This document shows, piece after piece, positions 43,135-51,800 of a DNA stretch of 64,000 nt. This DNA comes from Actinomadura syzygii (GTDB lineage: Bacteria; Actinomycetota; Actinomycetes; Streptosporangiales; Streptosporangiaceae), in NCBI RefSeq assembly GCF_008085905.1, contig NZ_VSFF01000009.1:489532-553531 (forward strand), read 5' to 3'. A model generated the notes under the pieces. The model did no database searches and had not been told where the DNA came from. It was given only the letters and a program-made list of their open reading frames with translations. Within the stretch, counting starts at the first letter, position 1; each line of letters starts with the position of its first letter. A program made the translations under genes and the position numbers.

Positions 43135-44841
43135 ATGACCGAGACCTTGACGGACCCCGCCAGAGGCGCGGCGGAGACCGCGTACCGCTGGCGCTGGGCG
43201 GCCCTCTTCGTGATCCTCGCCGGCGAGGTCATGGACATGCTGGACGCGCTGATCACCAACATCGCGGCCCCCACCATCCGCGGTGACCTGGGCGGCTCCG
43301 CCGCCACCATCCAGTGGCTCGCCGCCGGCTACACCCTGGCCATGGCGGTCGGCCTGATCACCGGCGGCCGCCTCGGCGACCTGTACGGGCGCCGCCGGAT
43401 GTTCCTCGTCGGCGCGGCCGGGTTCACCGTCGGCTCGCTGCTCTGCGGCGTCGCCGTCTCGCCCGGCATGCTGATCGGCGCCCGCGTCGTGCAGGGCCTG
43501 TTCGGCGCGCTGATGCTGCCGCAGGGCATCGGCATGATCAAGCAGATGTTCTCGGCGAAGGAGATGGGCGCCGCGTTCGCCATGTTCGGGCCGGTCATGG
43601 GCCTGTCCGCGGTCGGCGGCCCGGTCCTCGCCGGCTGGCTCGTCGACGCCGACTACTTCGGCACCGGCTGGCGGATGATCTTCCTGATCAACCTGCCGCT
43701 CGGCGCCGCCGCCGTGCTCGCCGGGCTGCGCTTCCTGCCCGCCGGACGGGCCGAGCACGCGTCCCGGCTGGACCTCGTCGGCGCGGCGCTCGCCTCGCTC
43801 GGCGCGGCCCTGCTGATCTACCCGCTCGTCCAGGGCCGCGAGCACGACTGGCCCGTCTGGACGTTCCTGATGATGGCCGCCTCCGTGGCCGTCTGGGGCG
43901 TCTTCGCCTGGTACGAGGCGCGCAAGCAGCGCGCGAGCGGCGACCCGCTGATCGTCCCGAGCCTGTTCCGCAAGCGCGGCTTCACCGGCGGGCTCGTCGT
44001 CGGCATCGTGTTCTTCTCCGGCATGGCGGGCCTCGGCCTGGTGCTGTCGCTGTTCTTCCAGATGGGCCTCGGCTTCTCGCCGCTCAAGGCCGGTCTCGCG
44101 CAGATCCCCTGGTCCGCCGGCATCGTCCTCGGCTTCGGGATCATGCAGGCGGTGCAGCGCTTCGGCCGGACGGTGATCCACGCGGGGGCGGTCATCATGG
44201 CCGGCGGCGTCGTCGCGACCTACGCCACCCTCCAGCACGTCGGGGTGGACGTCACGCCGTGGCAGCTCATCCCCGCGCTGGCCGTGACCGGGCTCGGCAT
44301 GGGCCTGCTGATGGGGCCGTTCTTCGACATCGTCCTCGCGGGCGTCGAGCCGGCGGAGACCGGGTCGGCGGGCGGCACGCTCACCGCCGTCCAGCAGCTC
44401 GGCAGCGCGCTCGGCGCGGCCGTCCTCGGCACGATCTTCTTCGGCCTGCTGGGCGGGCACGTCGCGGCCGCCGCCGACGACGGCGCGGCGGCCCTGCGCA
44501 AGGACCTCGCCGCCGTGTCCGTCCCGGCCGCGCACCAGGAGCGGATCGCGGCCGGGGTCCGCGACTGCGGCCACGACCGGGCGACCGCCAAGGACGCCGC
44601 CGCCGTGCCCGCGTCCTGCGCCCGGCTGGAGGGCGAGGTCAGGGCCGCGATCGCCACCGCGCCGCAGTCGGCGCCCGCCGTCCAGAAGGCGGTGGCGCAG
44701 GCTGGGGAGCACTCGGCCAAGAGCGGTTTCAGCGACGCCATGAAGCTCACCCTGTGGGTGGAGGTCGGGCTCCTCGGGCTCACGTTCCTGGCGACGTTCC
44801 TGTTGCCGATGCACGCGCGTCCTGAGGAAGAGACCGCCTGA
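43135..44841 (+). CDS. MFS efflux transporter (DHA2, 14-TM)
   Basis: The product has 568 residues and 14 TM helices. Motif D1-like DMLDALITNIAAPTI, motif A GGRLGDLYGRRRMFL and motif C GPVMGLSAVGGPVLAG are clear. A soluble segment around residues 448-530 has two Cys (RDCGHDR, ASCARLE) and is unusual for the family. It probably exports a drug or metabolite. GGAGG lies 6 bases before ATG 43135. Controlled by the divergent TetR; a strong terminator follows. Confidence 0.93.
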   Translation: MTETLTDPARGAAETAYRWRWAALFVILAGEVMDMLDALITNIAAPTIRGDLGGSAATIQWLAAGYTLAMAVGLITGGRLGDLYGRRRMFLVGAAGFTVGSLLCGVAVSPGMLIGARVVQGLFGALMLPQGIGMIKQMFSAKEMGAAFAMFGPVMGLSAVGGPVLAGWLVDADYFGTGWRMIFLINLPLGAAAVLAGLRFLPAGRAEHASRLDLVGAALASLGAALLIYPLVQGREHDWPVWTFLMMAASVAVWGVFAWYEARKQRASGDPLIVPSLFRKRGFTGGLVVGIVFFSGMAGLGLVLSLFFQMGLGFSPLKAGLAQIPWSAGIVLGFGIMQAVQRFGRTVIHAGAVIMAGGVVATYATLQHVGVDVTPWQLIPALAVTGLGMGLLMGPFFDIVLAGVEPAETGSAGGTLTAVQQLGSALGAAVLGTIFFGLLGGHVAAAADDGAAALRKDLAAVSVPAAHQERIAAGVRDCGHDRATAKDAAAVPASCARLEGEVRAAIATAPQSAPAVQKAVAQAGEHSAKSGFSDAMKLTLWVEVGLLGLTFLATFLLPMHARPEEETA

Positions 44842-44851
44842 CACGCGCGAG

Positions 44852-44885
44852 AGGCCCGCGGGGGTTTCCCTCCGCGGGCCTTTCC
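44852..44885 (+). terminator. Rho-independent terminator after MFS gene
   Basis: AGGCCCGCGG at 44852-44861 pairs with CCGCGGGCCT at 44872-44881 around a 10-base loop and is followed by TTTCC. Confidence 0.85.
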
Positions 44886-44917
44886 GTGCTCCGGGTCGGC
44901 TGGACGGTGGCCGCCGG

Positions 44918-45844
44918 TCAGACCTTGCTGAGGACTTCCGAGGCCAGGAGCTCCAGATGGTCCAGGTCGTGCATGTCGAGTACCTGGAGGTACGCGCGCT
45001 CGGCGCCCAGGTCCGCGAACTTCCCGATCTTCTCGACGAGTTCGGCGGGAGTGCCCGTGAGGCCGTTGTCGCGCAGTTCGGACACGTCCCGTCCGATCGC
45101 GTCGGCGCGGCGGCGCACCTCGGCCTCGTCCCGGCCGCAGCAGACGACCTGCGCCACCGAGTACGCGAGCGGCTTCGCCCGGCCCGTCCGCGACACCTCC
45201 GCGCGGACCCGCTCGAACGCCTCGCCCGTCTCCTTCACCTGGTTGAACGGGACGTTGTACTCGTCGGCGAAGCGGGTCGCGATGCGCGGCGTCCGCTGCG
45301 CGCCGGTCCCGCCGATGATGATCGGCGGGCCCTCCGGCCGGACGGGCTTCGGCAGCGCGGGCGAGTCGGCCAGCGAGTAGTGCTCGCCGCTGAACGAGTA
45401 CGTCTCGCCGGGCGGCGTCCGCCAGAGGCCGGTCACGATCTCCAGTTGCTCTTCGAGGCGGGCGAACCGCTCGCCCAGGCTCGGGAACGGGATGCCGTAC
45501 GCGGTGTGCTCCTCCTCGAACCAGCCCGTGCCGAGGCCGAGGTCGACGCGCCCGCCGCTCATCTGGTCGACCTGCGCGACCGCGATCGCGAGCGGCCCCG
45601 GATACCGGAACGTCGCGGCCGTGACCAGCGTGCCCAGCCGGATCCGGCTGGTCTCCCTGGCGAGCGCGCCGAGCGTGATCCAGGAGTCGGTCGGGCCCGG
45701 CTCGCCGGTCGCGTCGCCCATCTTGACGAAGTGGTCCGAGCGGAAGAACGCGTCGAACCCGAGGTCCTCGGCCGCCTTGGCGACGGCCAGTTGCGTGTCG
45801 TAGCTCGCCCCCTGCTGGGGCTCGACGAAGATCCTTAGTCGCAT
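44918..45844 (-). CDS. LLM-class F420-dependent oxidoreductase
   Basis: The product has 308 residues and a luciferase-like TIM barrel. RLRIFVEPQQGASYDTQLAV, FFRSDHFVKMGD, GTLVTAATFRYPGPLA, DLGLGTGWFEEEH and PPIIIGGTGAQRTPRIAT are typical of F420-dependent LLM enzymes of actinomycetes. The substrate is unknown. ATG 45844 starts the conserved sequence; a GTG at 45850 is in frame. It is convergent with the MFS gene. Confidence 0.88.
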   Translation of the reverse strand: MRLRIFVEPQQGASYDTQLAVAKAAEDLGFDAFFRSDHFVKMGDATGEPGPTDSWITLGALARETSRIRLGTLVTAATFRYPGPLAIAVAQVDQMSGGRVDLGLGTGWFEEEHTAYGIPFPSLGERFARLEEQLEIVTGLWRTPPGETYSFSGEHYSLADSPALPKPVRPEGPPIIIGGTGAQRTPRIATRFADEYNVPFNQVKETGEAFERVRAEVSRTGRAKPLAYSVAQVVCCGRDEAEVRRRADAIGRDVSELRDNGLTGTPAELVEKIGKFADLGAERAYLQVLDMHDLDHLELLASEVLSKV

Positions 45845-45916
45845 GATCACATCTTGCTACCCGCGGGTCCCGGGTCCGACACCGGCCACGGCCGACACGT
45901 TCGGACCGCGGTCGGC

Positions 45917-46927
45917 TCAGCGGCGGCCGGTGATCCTGGTGCGGACGGCCATGGCGTTGTTCGCCGGGTCCGGGTCGGCCGTGGGCGAGGACGCCCGCCA
46001 CGACGACTCCAGCACCGTCCCCGCCCGGACGTCGCGCCGCGGCACCGCCTTGACGTGCACCGTCCGCGACCGGCCGGGCTTCAGCGTGCCGATCGAGCAG
46101 AGGTTGCCGCGGCCGTAGGGCATGCACGCGGTGTCCCGCCCGACGATCTTCACGGGCCCGGCCGACCAGACGGTCACGTTCGTCGCCGTCCCAGGGCCGA
46201 GGTTGCGGACCTTCATCGCGTACGGGATCGCCGCGCCCGCCCGGGACCGCGACGGCGCGGACTGGCTGAGAGCGAGGTCGGCGGTCGGCGCGACCCGCAC
46301 CGCCGGGAACCGCCTGGTGACGCGGGTACCCGCCCAGCTCACGACCCCGCGCGGGCTTATTCTCAGGTCCGGTTGCGCCCGCTTGGACACCCGGGCCCTG
46401 ATCGAGCCCGCGATCTCCTGGCCGCGGCCGATCGTGCCGAGGCGGCAGACGACCCTCCGTTCGCGGGACGACGTGCAGTTCCGCTCGCCCGACACGAACG
46501 CGAGCGGCTTCGGCAGCGTCGTCCGGAACACCGCCTTGCCCGACCGCGCCGGGCCGTTCGCGACGACGCGGTACGTCCACTCGTAGGTGCGTCCTGGGAC
46601 CACGTCCTGCTTCGGCGCGCCCATCTGAAGCTGGACGGCTCGCACGTGCTGAACGTGCGCCTCGTCCTTCTTCGCCTTGACGGCCTTGGGCTTGGCGTCG
46701 GCCTTGGACTTCGGCTTCGCGTGTTTCGCGTGCTTCGTCTTGGGCTTCGTCTTCGTCTTCGTCTTGGATTTCGGTTGGGCCTTTGGCTTGGACGGTGCGG
46801 CGTGCGTCCTCGGCCGGGGCGGCGGGCCGGAATGGTCGGCTCGGGCCACGGCCGCCGTCGGCACGACCCCCAGCAGCGGCGCGACCGCCACCAGGACGAG
46901 ACCGCGTCCCTTCCATGTCCGGATCAC
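45917..46927 (-). CDS. secreted DUF11-repeat protein with Lys-rich linker
   Basis: The product has 336 residues. The signal peptide is RGLVLVAVAPLLGVV...AVARA (about residue 30). A Lys/Pro/Thr-rich linker follows (residues 40-88, KSKTKTKTKPKTKHAKHAKP type). Then there are two Ig-like DUF11 repeats at about 98-205 and 210-320, each with a Cys pair (NCTSSRERRVVCRLG, ACMPYGRGNLCSIG) and the NLGPGTATNVTVW element. It is probably a cell-surface adhesive or structural protein. The basic linker may bind teichoic acid or DNA. Confidence 0.8.
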   Translation of the reverse strand: MIRTWKGRGLVLVAVAPLLGVVPTAAVARADHSGPPPRPRTHAAPSKPKAQPKSKTKTKTKPKTKHAKHAKPKSKADAKPKAVKAKKDEAHVQHVRAVQLQMGAPKQDVVPGRTYEWTYRVVANGPARSGKAVFRTTLPKPLAFVSGERNCTSSRERRVVCRLGTIGRGQEIAGSIRARVSKRAQPDLRISPRGVVSWAGTRVTRRFPAVRVAPTADLALSQSAPSRSRAGAAIPYAMKVRNLGPGTATNVTVWSAGPVKIVGRDTACMPYGRGNLCSIGTLKPGRSRTVHVKAVPRRDVRAGTVLESSWRASSPTADPDPANNAMAVRTRITGRR

Positions 46928-47100
46928 AATGAACCCCCGTGGCCTGCGTTTCCTTCATGCGGACACGTCCGTTGTAGCGAGCGCGGGACCGTCTACCTAG
47001 CGCTACGTCCGCGTGTCGTCACGGAAAGTTACCCATGCCGCGGAGGTGCGTCTTCGGCCTCCAACGCCCCGAAAGGGATGCGAGTCCCGGACACAACCTG

Positions 47101-47139
47101 TTGAATCGGACGGACTCGAACCCCCGACCCACGGAGTTC
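47101..47139 (-). other. tRNA T-arm-like fragment
   Basis: Read on the minus strand, 47112-47129 is GGTCGGGGGTTCGAGTCC, the variable loop/T-arm pattern of tRNAs (GTTCGA loop), preceded by ACTCCGTG. The acceptor side does not pair properly and no D-arm or anticodon arm is visible, so it is not a functional tRNA. It lies just before the DUF1906 gene and may be the remnant of an attachment site left by an integrating element. Confidence 0.45.
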
Positions 47140-47141
47140 AC

Positions 47142-48167
47142 ATGGCTGACTTCGGTGTCGACTACGCCTGGGGCCGCCCCGGCGCGTCCGCGCTGAAACG
47201 TGCCGGGGTGAAGTTCGCCTGCCGGTACCTGTCGCATGACACGTCGGGCAAGAACCTGACCCGCGCCGAGGCGGACGAGCTGTCCGCCGCCGGCATCTGG
47301 CTGGTGGTCGTCTGGGAGTCCGCCGCGAAACGTCCGCTGGACGGACGGTCCGCGGGCGCCGCCGACGCCGCGGACGCCGCCGCGCAGGCCGAGGCGTGCG
47401 GCATGCCGGACGACCGTCCGATCTACTTCGCCGCCGACTGGGACGCCCCCGCCGGCGCCCAGGACGAGATCAACGCCTACCTCGACGGCGCCGCGTCCGT
47501 CCTCGGCCGCGACCGGGTCGGCCTCTACGCCGGATACGGCCCGGTCAAGCGCGCGTTCGACGCGGGGAAGATCGCCTACGGCTGGCAGACGTACGCCTGG
47601 TCGGGCGGCGACTGGGACGCCCGCGCCCAGCTCCAGCAGTACTCCAACGACCACGACATCAACGGCGTGGGCGTCGACTACGACCGCGCCGTGAAGAGCG
47701 ACTACGGGCAGTGGCGCGTCGGCGTCTCTGCCGAGGGAGACGAGATGCCCGACTACGTGTCCGTGACCACCGGCACCGAGCAGCCGATTCCGCCCGGCCA
47801 GTGGACGAACGTCAGCTGGAACAAGGAGTACGCCGACAGCGAGCACCAGCACTGGGACAAGGGCGGGCCGAGCCTGCTGACCGGTTCGGCGCGCTACAGC
47901 CTGTCCGTCGCGGCGACGATCAAGGGCCTGCCGGCGGGCACCCTCATCCAGGCCCGCGCGGTGGAGGTCGAGATCGAGGACACCACCAAGTTCGCGGCCG
48001 GGCCCGTCCAGGACTTCCTCTCCGTCGGCGACCAGACGAACCTCGTGTACGGGCTCGCCGCCGACACCGTCGGGACGGGGTACCGGGTGCGCTTCCAGTT
48101 GCTCCACCACGGCGCGACCCCGGCCAGCGTCACGGCGGGCAGCGCCAAGGTCTTCTTCTGGAAGTAG
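47142..48167 (+). CDS. DUF1906 glycoside hydrolase-like protein
   Basis: The product has 341 residues. The N-terminal DUF1906 (Rv2525c-like) TIM-barrel domain runs ADFGVDYAWGRPGASALKR to about residue 195, with FACRYLSHDTSGKNLT and DDRPIYFAADWDA. The C-terminal 140 residues (from about PDYVSVTTGTEQPIPPGQW) form a predicted beta-sandwich. No signal peptide is seen at the ATG; a frame running upstream to 47013 translates the tRNA-like fragment and is not part of the gene. GGAG lies 5 bases before ATG 47142. Confidence 0.85.
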   Translation: MADFGVDYAWGRPGASALKRAGVKFACRYLSHDTSGKNLTRAEADELSAAGIWLVVVWESAAKRPLDGRSAGAADAADAAAQAEACGMPDDRPIYFAADWDAPAGAQDEINAYLDGAASVLGRDRVGLYAGYGPVKRAFDAGKIAYGWQTYAWSGGDWDARAQLQQYSNDHDINGVGVDYDRAVKSDYGQWRVGVSAEGDEMPDYVSVTTGTEQPIPPGQWTNVSWNKEYADSEHQHWDKGGPSLLTGSARYSLSVAATIKGLPAGTLIQARAVEVEIEDTTKFAAGPVQDFLSVGDQTNLVYGLAADTVGTGYRVRFQLLHHGATPASVTAGSAKVFFWK

Positions 48168-48182
48168 CGGTACCCCGCCTGG

Positions 48183-48683
48183 TCAGGCCCGCCAGTTCGG
48201 ATGGTACGCCGGATGGTCGGCGTAGGGCATCGCGAGGAGCCGGAGCGTCGAGCACCCGCCGTCCCGGACGCGCTCGCCGCACGTCTGGCAGACGCCCGTG
48301 CCGTTCATCCGCGAATGCAGGTCGAGCAGGCGGCGTTTGAGGTACGTCTCGGCCACGACCCGCGCGGGCGAGTGCCGCGCGACGTGCAGCGCCACGCCCT
48401 CCTTGACGAACGGCACGTCCAGGACGTGGTGCGGACCGAAGCCCGGACGGCTCTGCCACGGGTACTCGTTGACGCTCCGCAGCGCGACCGGTCTCTGCAG
48501 GTGGTCCATGGGACGTCGGCCGAGCCTGAGCCGTTCGCCGTTGCTCGGGTCGACCCACTGCCACCGCTCCTCGCCGGACAGGTCGGCGCCCCCGTTCGGA
48601 CGCGACCGGTAGTCCGCCGCCCACCGCGCGGTCTCCTCGTCCTCGAAGAGCCGAGCCCGCAGGAACTCCACCAGATCGCTCAC
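48183..48683 (-). CDS. DUF6221-family protein
   Basis: The product has 166 residues. It starts SDLVEFLRARLFEDEETARWA; ALHVARHSPARVVAETYLKRRLLDLHSRM and the end LLAMPYADHPAYHPNWRA match DUF6221 of actinomycetes. The segment between 130 and 150 has CQTCGERVRDGGC, a possible zinc site. GTG 48683 is chosen because GGGAG lies 5 bases upstream; GTG 48689 is also possible. Often found in mobile or accessory regions; function unknown. Confidence 0.75.
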   Translation of the reverse strand: MSDLVEFLRARLFEDEETARWAADYRSRPNGGADLSGEERWQWVDPSNGERLRLGRRPMDHLQRPVALRSVNEYPWQSRPGFGPHHVLDVPFVKEGVALHVARHSPARVVAETYLKRRLLDLHSRMNGTGVCQTCGERVRDGGCSTLRLLAMPYADHPAYHPNWRA

Positions 48684-48766
48684 AGCCACTCCCGTTTCCG
48701 CCGCAGATCCCCCGATCCTGCCATCACAAGATCGGCAGAGTCTCCGGCGTGGGAGGTCGGACGAGA

Positions 48767-48810
48767 ACGATCGCCCTTCGGTTTCGCCGACGAAACCGAA
48801 GAGCGATCGT
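48767..48810. terminator. long hairpin after the collagen-like gene
   Basis: Twenty-base arms (48767-48786 and 48791-48810) pair with one mismatch around CCGA. It is 40 bases downstream of the minus-strand collagen-like gene and is followed on that strand by TTCTCG. Confidence 0.85.
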
Positions 48811-48849
48811 CCCCCCGCGCCGGCCCGTACTGGGCCTCTCAAGCGGTCA

Positions 48850-51800
48850 TCAGGTCATCCGCATGCAGATCGCGTAAACCGTCATCGTCGTGGCGGACGA
48901 CGACCGGCCCCAGGCGTTCCACGCCTGGACGTTGGGGAACGGCTCGGTGGACGCGAGCGTCCCGTCGTTGGTGTTCCCCATGGTCGCCCCTCCCCCGGTG
49001 ACGGTGTAGCCCGCCGGGCAGTAGGCGGTGCCTTGGATCGCCAGGTTCCCAGCGGGGATGTTGACCAAGGCCGAGACGCGGACGGTCTGGGTCACTCCCT
49101 GGCTCGCGGGTCCGGTGGGCCCCGTGGGCCCGGTCGGGCCAGTGGACCCGGATCCCGTGGGCCCGGTCGCCCCGGCGGGCCCGGTCGCACCGGCGATACC
49201 GGTCGGACCGGTCGGACCGGTGGCCCCGAGTCCGGTCGGCCCCGTCGGGCCGGTAGCCCCCGCAGGCCCGGTCGCACCGGCGGCACCGGCTGCACCCGTA
49301 GGCCCGGTAGCGCCGAGACCCGTGGGCCCGGTCGGCCCGGTCGCCCCCACGGCACCCGCAGGTCCAGTGGCGCCCGCGACACCCGTTGGCCCCGTCGCGC
49401 CCGCAACGCCCGTCGGACCAGTGGCGCCCGCGACCCCGGTGGGACCGGTCGCACCTTCCACGCCCGTCGGACCGGTCACGCCCGTCGGCCCCGTGGGCCC
49501 GGTCGCACCAACCAGCCCGGTCGGACCGGTCGCCCCCGTCGCCCCTTCGACACCTGTCGGTCCCGTCGGACCAGTGGCACCGATCCCAGTCGGGCCAGTT
49601 GGGCCCTCAGCACCCGTAGGCCCGGTGGCACCCTCGACTCCCGCAGGTCCCGTCGGCCCAGTGGCTCCCAGCCCGGTGGGACCGGTCGGACCAGTCGCCC
49701 CCTCAGCGCCCGCAGGACCCGTCGCCCCCTCAGCGCCTGTCGGACCGGTAGGACCGGTCGCACCGAACCCGGTCGGCCCAGTCGGACCCTCGGCACCAGT
49801 CGGACCGGTCGCACCGTCGACTCCCGCAGGCCCCGTTGGACCAGTGGCTCCAACCCCCGTCGGACCTGTCGGCCCCGTCGCCCCGACTCCGGTCGGCCCC
49901 GTCGGACCGGTCGCGCCCTCGAGACCTGTCGGACCGGTAGGACCTTCGACACCTGTCGGCCCCGTCGCTCCCGTCGGACCAGTGGCGCCGAACCCGGTCG
50001 GTCCCGTCGGACCGGTGGCACCCAACCCCGTCGGACCAGTCGGACCCTCCACACCCGTCGGACCCGTCGCACCTTCGACACCTGTCGGTCCCGTCGGACC
50101 AGTCGGACCCGTGGCACCAAACCCCGTCGGCCCAGTGGCACCCTCGGCGCCCGTTGGGCCAGTCGCGCCCTCAGCGCCGGTCGGACCGGTCACACCTTCC
50201 GGACCCGTCGGACCAGTCGCACCCTCCAGACCAGCCGGACCCGTCGGACCCGTCGCCCCAGCCAAACCCTCGGCGCCCGTCGGACCAGTGGGACCAGTTA
50301 CACCGAACCCCGTCGGGCCGGTCGGACCCTCAACACCAGTCGGACCCGTCGCGCCCTCAGCGCCCGTCGGTCCCGTGGCACCCTCGGCACCCGTCGGGCC
50401 AGTCGCGCCCTCAGCGCCGGTCGGACCGGTCACACCTTCCGGCCCCGTGGGACCGGTCGGACCAGTGGCACCGAAACCAGTCGGACCGGTCGGCCCCTCC
50501 ACACCCGTCGGTCCCGTCGGACCCTCAACACCCGTGGGACCGGTCGCACCCTCAACACCTGTCGGACCCGTCGCGCCTTCCGCACCCGTCGGGCCCGTGG
50601 CACCCTCGGCACCCGTCGGACCGGTCGCGCCCTCAGCACCGGTCGGACCGGTCGCACCTTCCGGACCTGTGGGGCCAGTCGCACCGGCCAAACCCTCGGC
50701 ACCCGTCGGACCAGTGGGACCAGTTGCACCGAACCCGGTCGGACCGGTCGGACCCTCAACACCTGTCGGACCCGTCGCGCCCTCAGCGCCCGTCGGGCCC
50801 GTGGCACCTTCCGGCCCCGTGGGACCAGTCGGACCGGTCGGCCCCTCAACACCCGTGGGACCGGTCGCGCCTTCCGCACCTGTTGGTCCCGTGGCACCCA
50901 CTGCGCCCGTCGGGCCGATCGCGCCTTCCACACCCGTCGGACCCGTCACACCCTCCGGGCCCGTCGGACCCGTCGCACCAGCCAAACCCTCAGCACCCGT
51001 AGGCCCGGTCGGCCCCTCAACACCTGTTGGTCCCGTTGCACCTGCAACGCCTGTCGGACCCGTCGCGCCCGTCGGGCCAGGGGTACCCTCGGCGCCTGTT
51101 GGGCCGGTCGCGCCTTCCGGGCCTGTGGGACCGGTCGCGCCCTCCAGGCCAGCCGGACCCGTCGGACCCGTGGCTCCCTCGACACCTGCAGGACCCGTCG
51201 GACCAGTGGCGCCGAATCCGGTCGGGCCGGTCGCGCCTTCTGGACCTGTGGGGCCGGTAGCACCTTCCAGACCCTCGGCACCCGTCGGACCAGTCGGTCC
51301 CGTGGGGCCTGTGGCACCCAATCCGCTGGGGCCCGTTGGGCCGGTCGGACCGCCGATGCCCTCAGCACCCGTCGGACCCGTGGCACCTTCAGCGCCTGTC
51401 GGCCCCGTCGCGCCCTCCGCACCCGTAGGGCCGGTGGCGCCCTCCAGGCCAGTTGGGCCCGTCGGTCCCTCGGCGCCCGTCGGACCGGTCGCGCCCTCGG
51501 CTCCGGTCGGGCCCGTCGGACCAGTGGTACCGAGCCCAGTCGGCCCAGTTGGCCCAGTCGCGCCTTCGGTGCCCGCGGGGCCGGTCGGACCTGTTGCTCC
51601 TTCAACGCCTGCAGGACCCGTCGCACCCTCGGCACCTGTCGGACCCGTGGGACCGGTGGTGCCCAACCCCGTCGGACCAGTCGGGCCGGTCGCGCCGTTC
51701 TCTCCGGTGGGACCGGTGGCGCCTTCAACGCCCGTCGGACCGGTCGGCCCAGTCGCGCCGATTCCAGTCGGGCCTGCCGGTCCCGTCGGGCCGGTGGCAC

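Noticed and set aside
47092..47150. Functional tRNA gene
   Set aside because: Only the T-arm region is recognisable; the T-stem has a mismatch and no D-arm, anticodon arm or acceptor pairing can be drawn.
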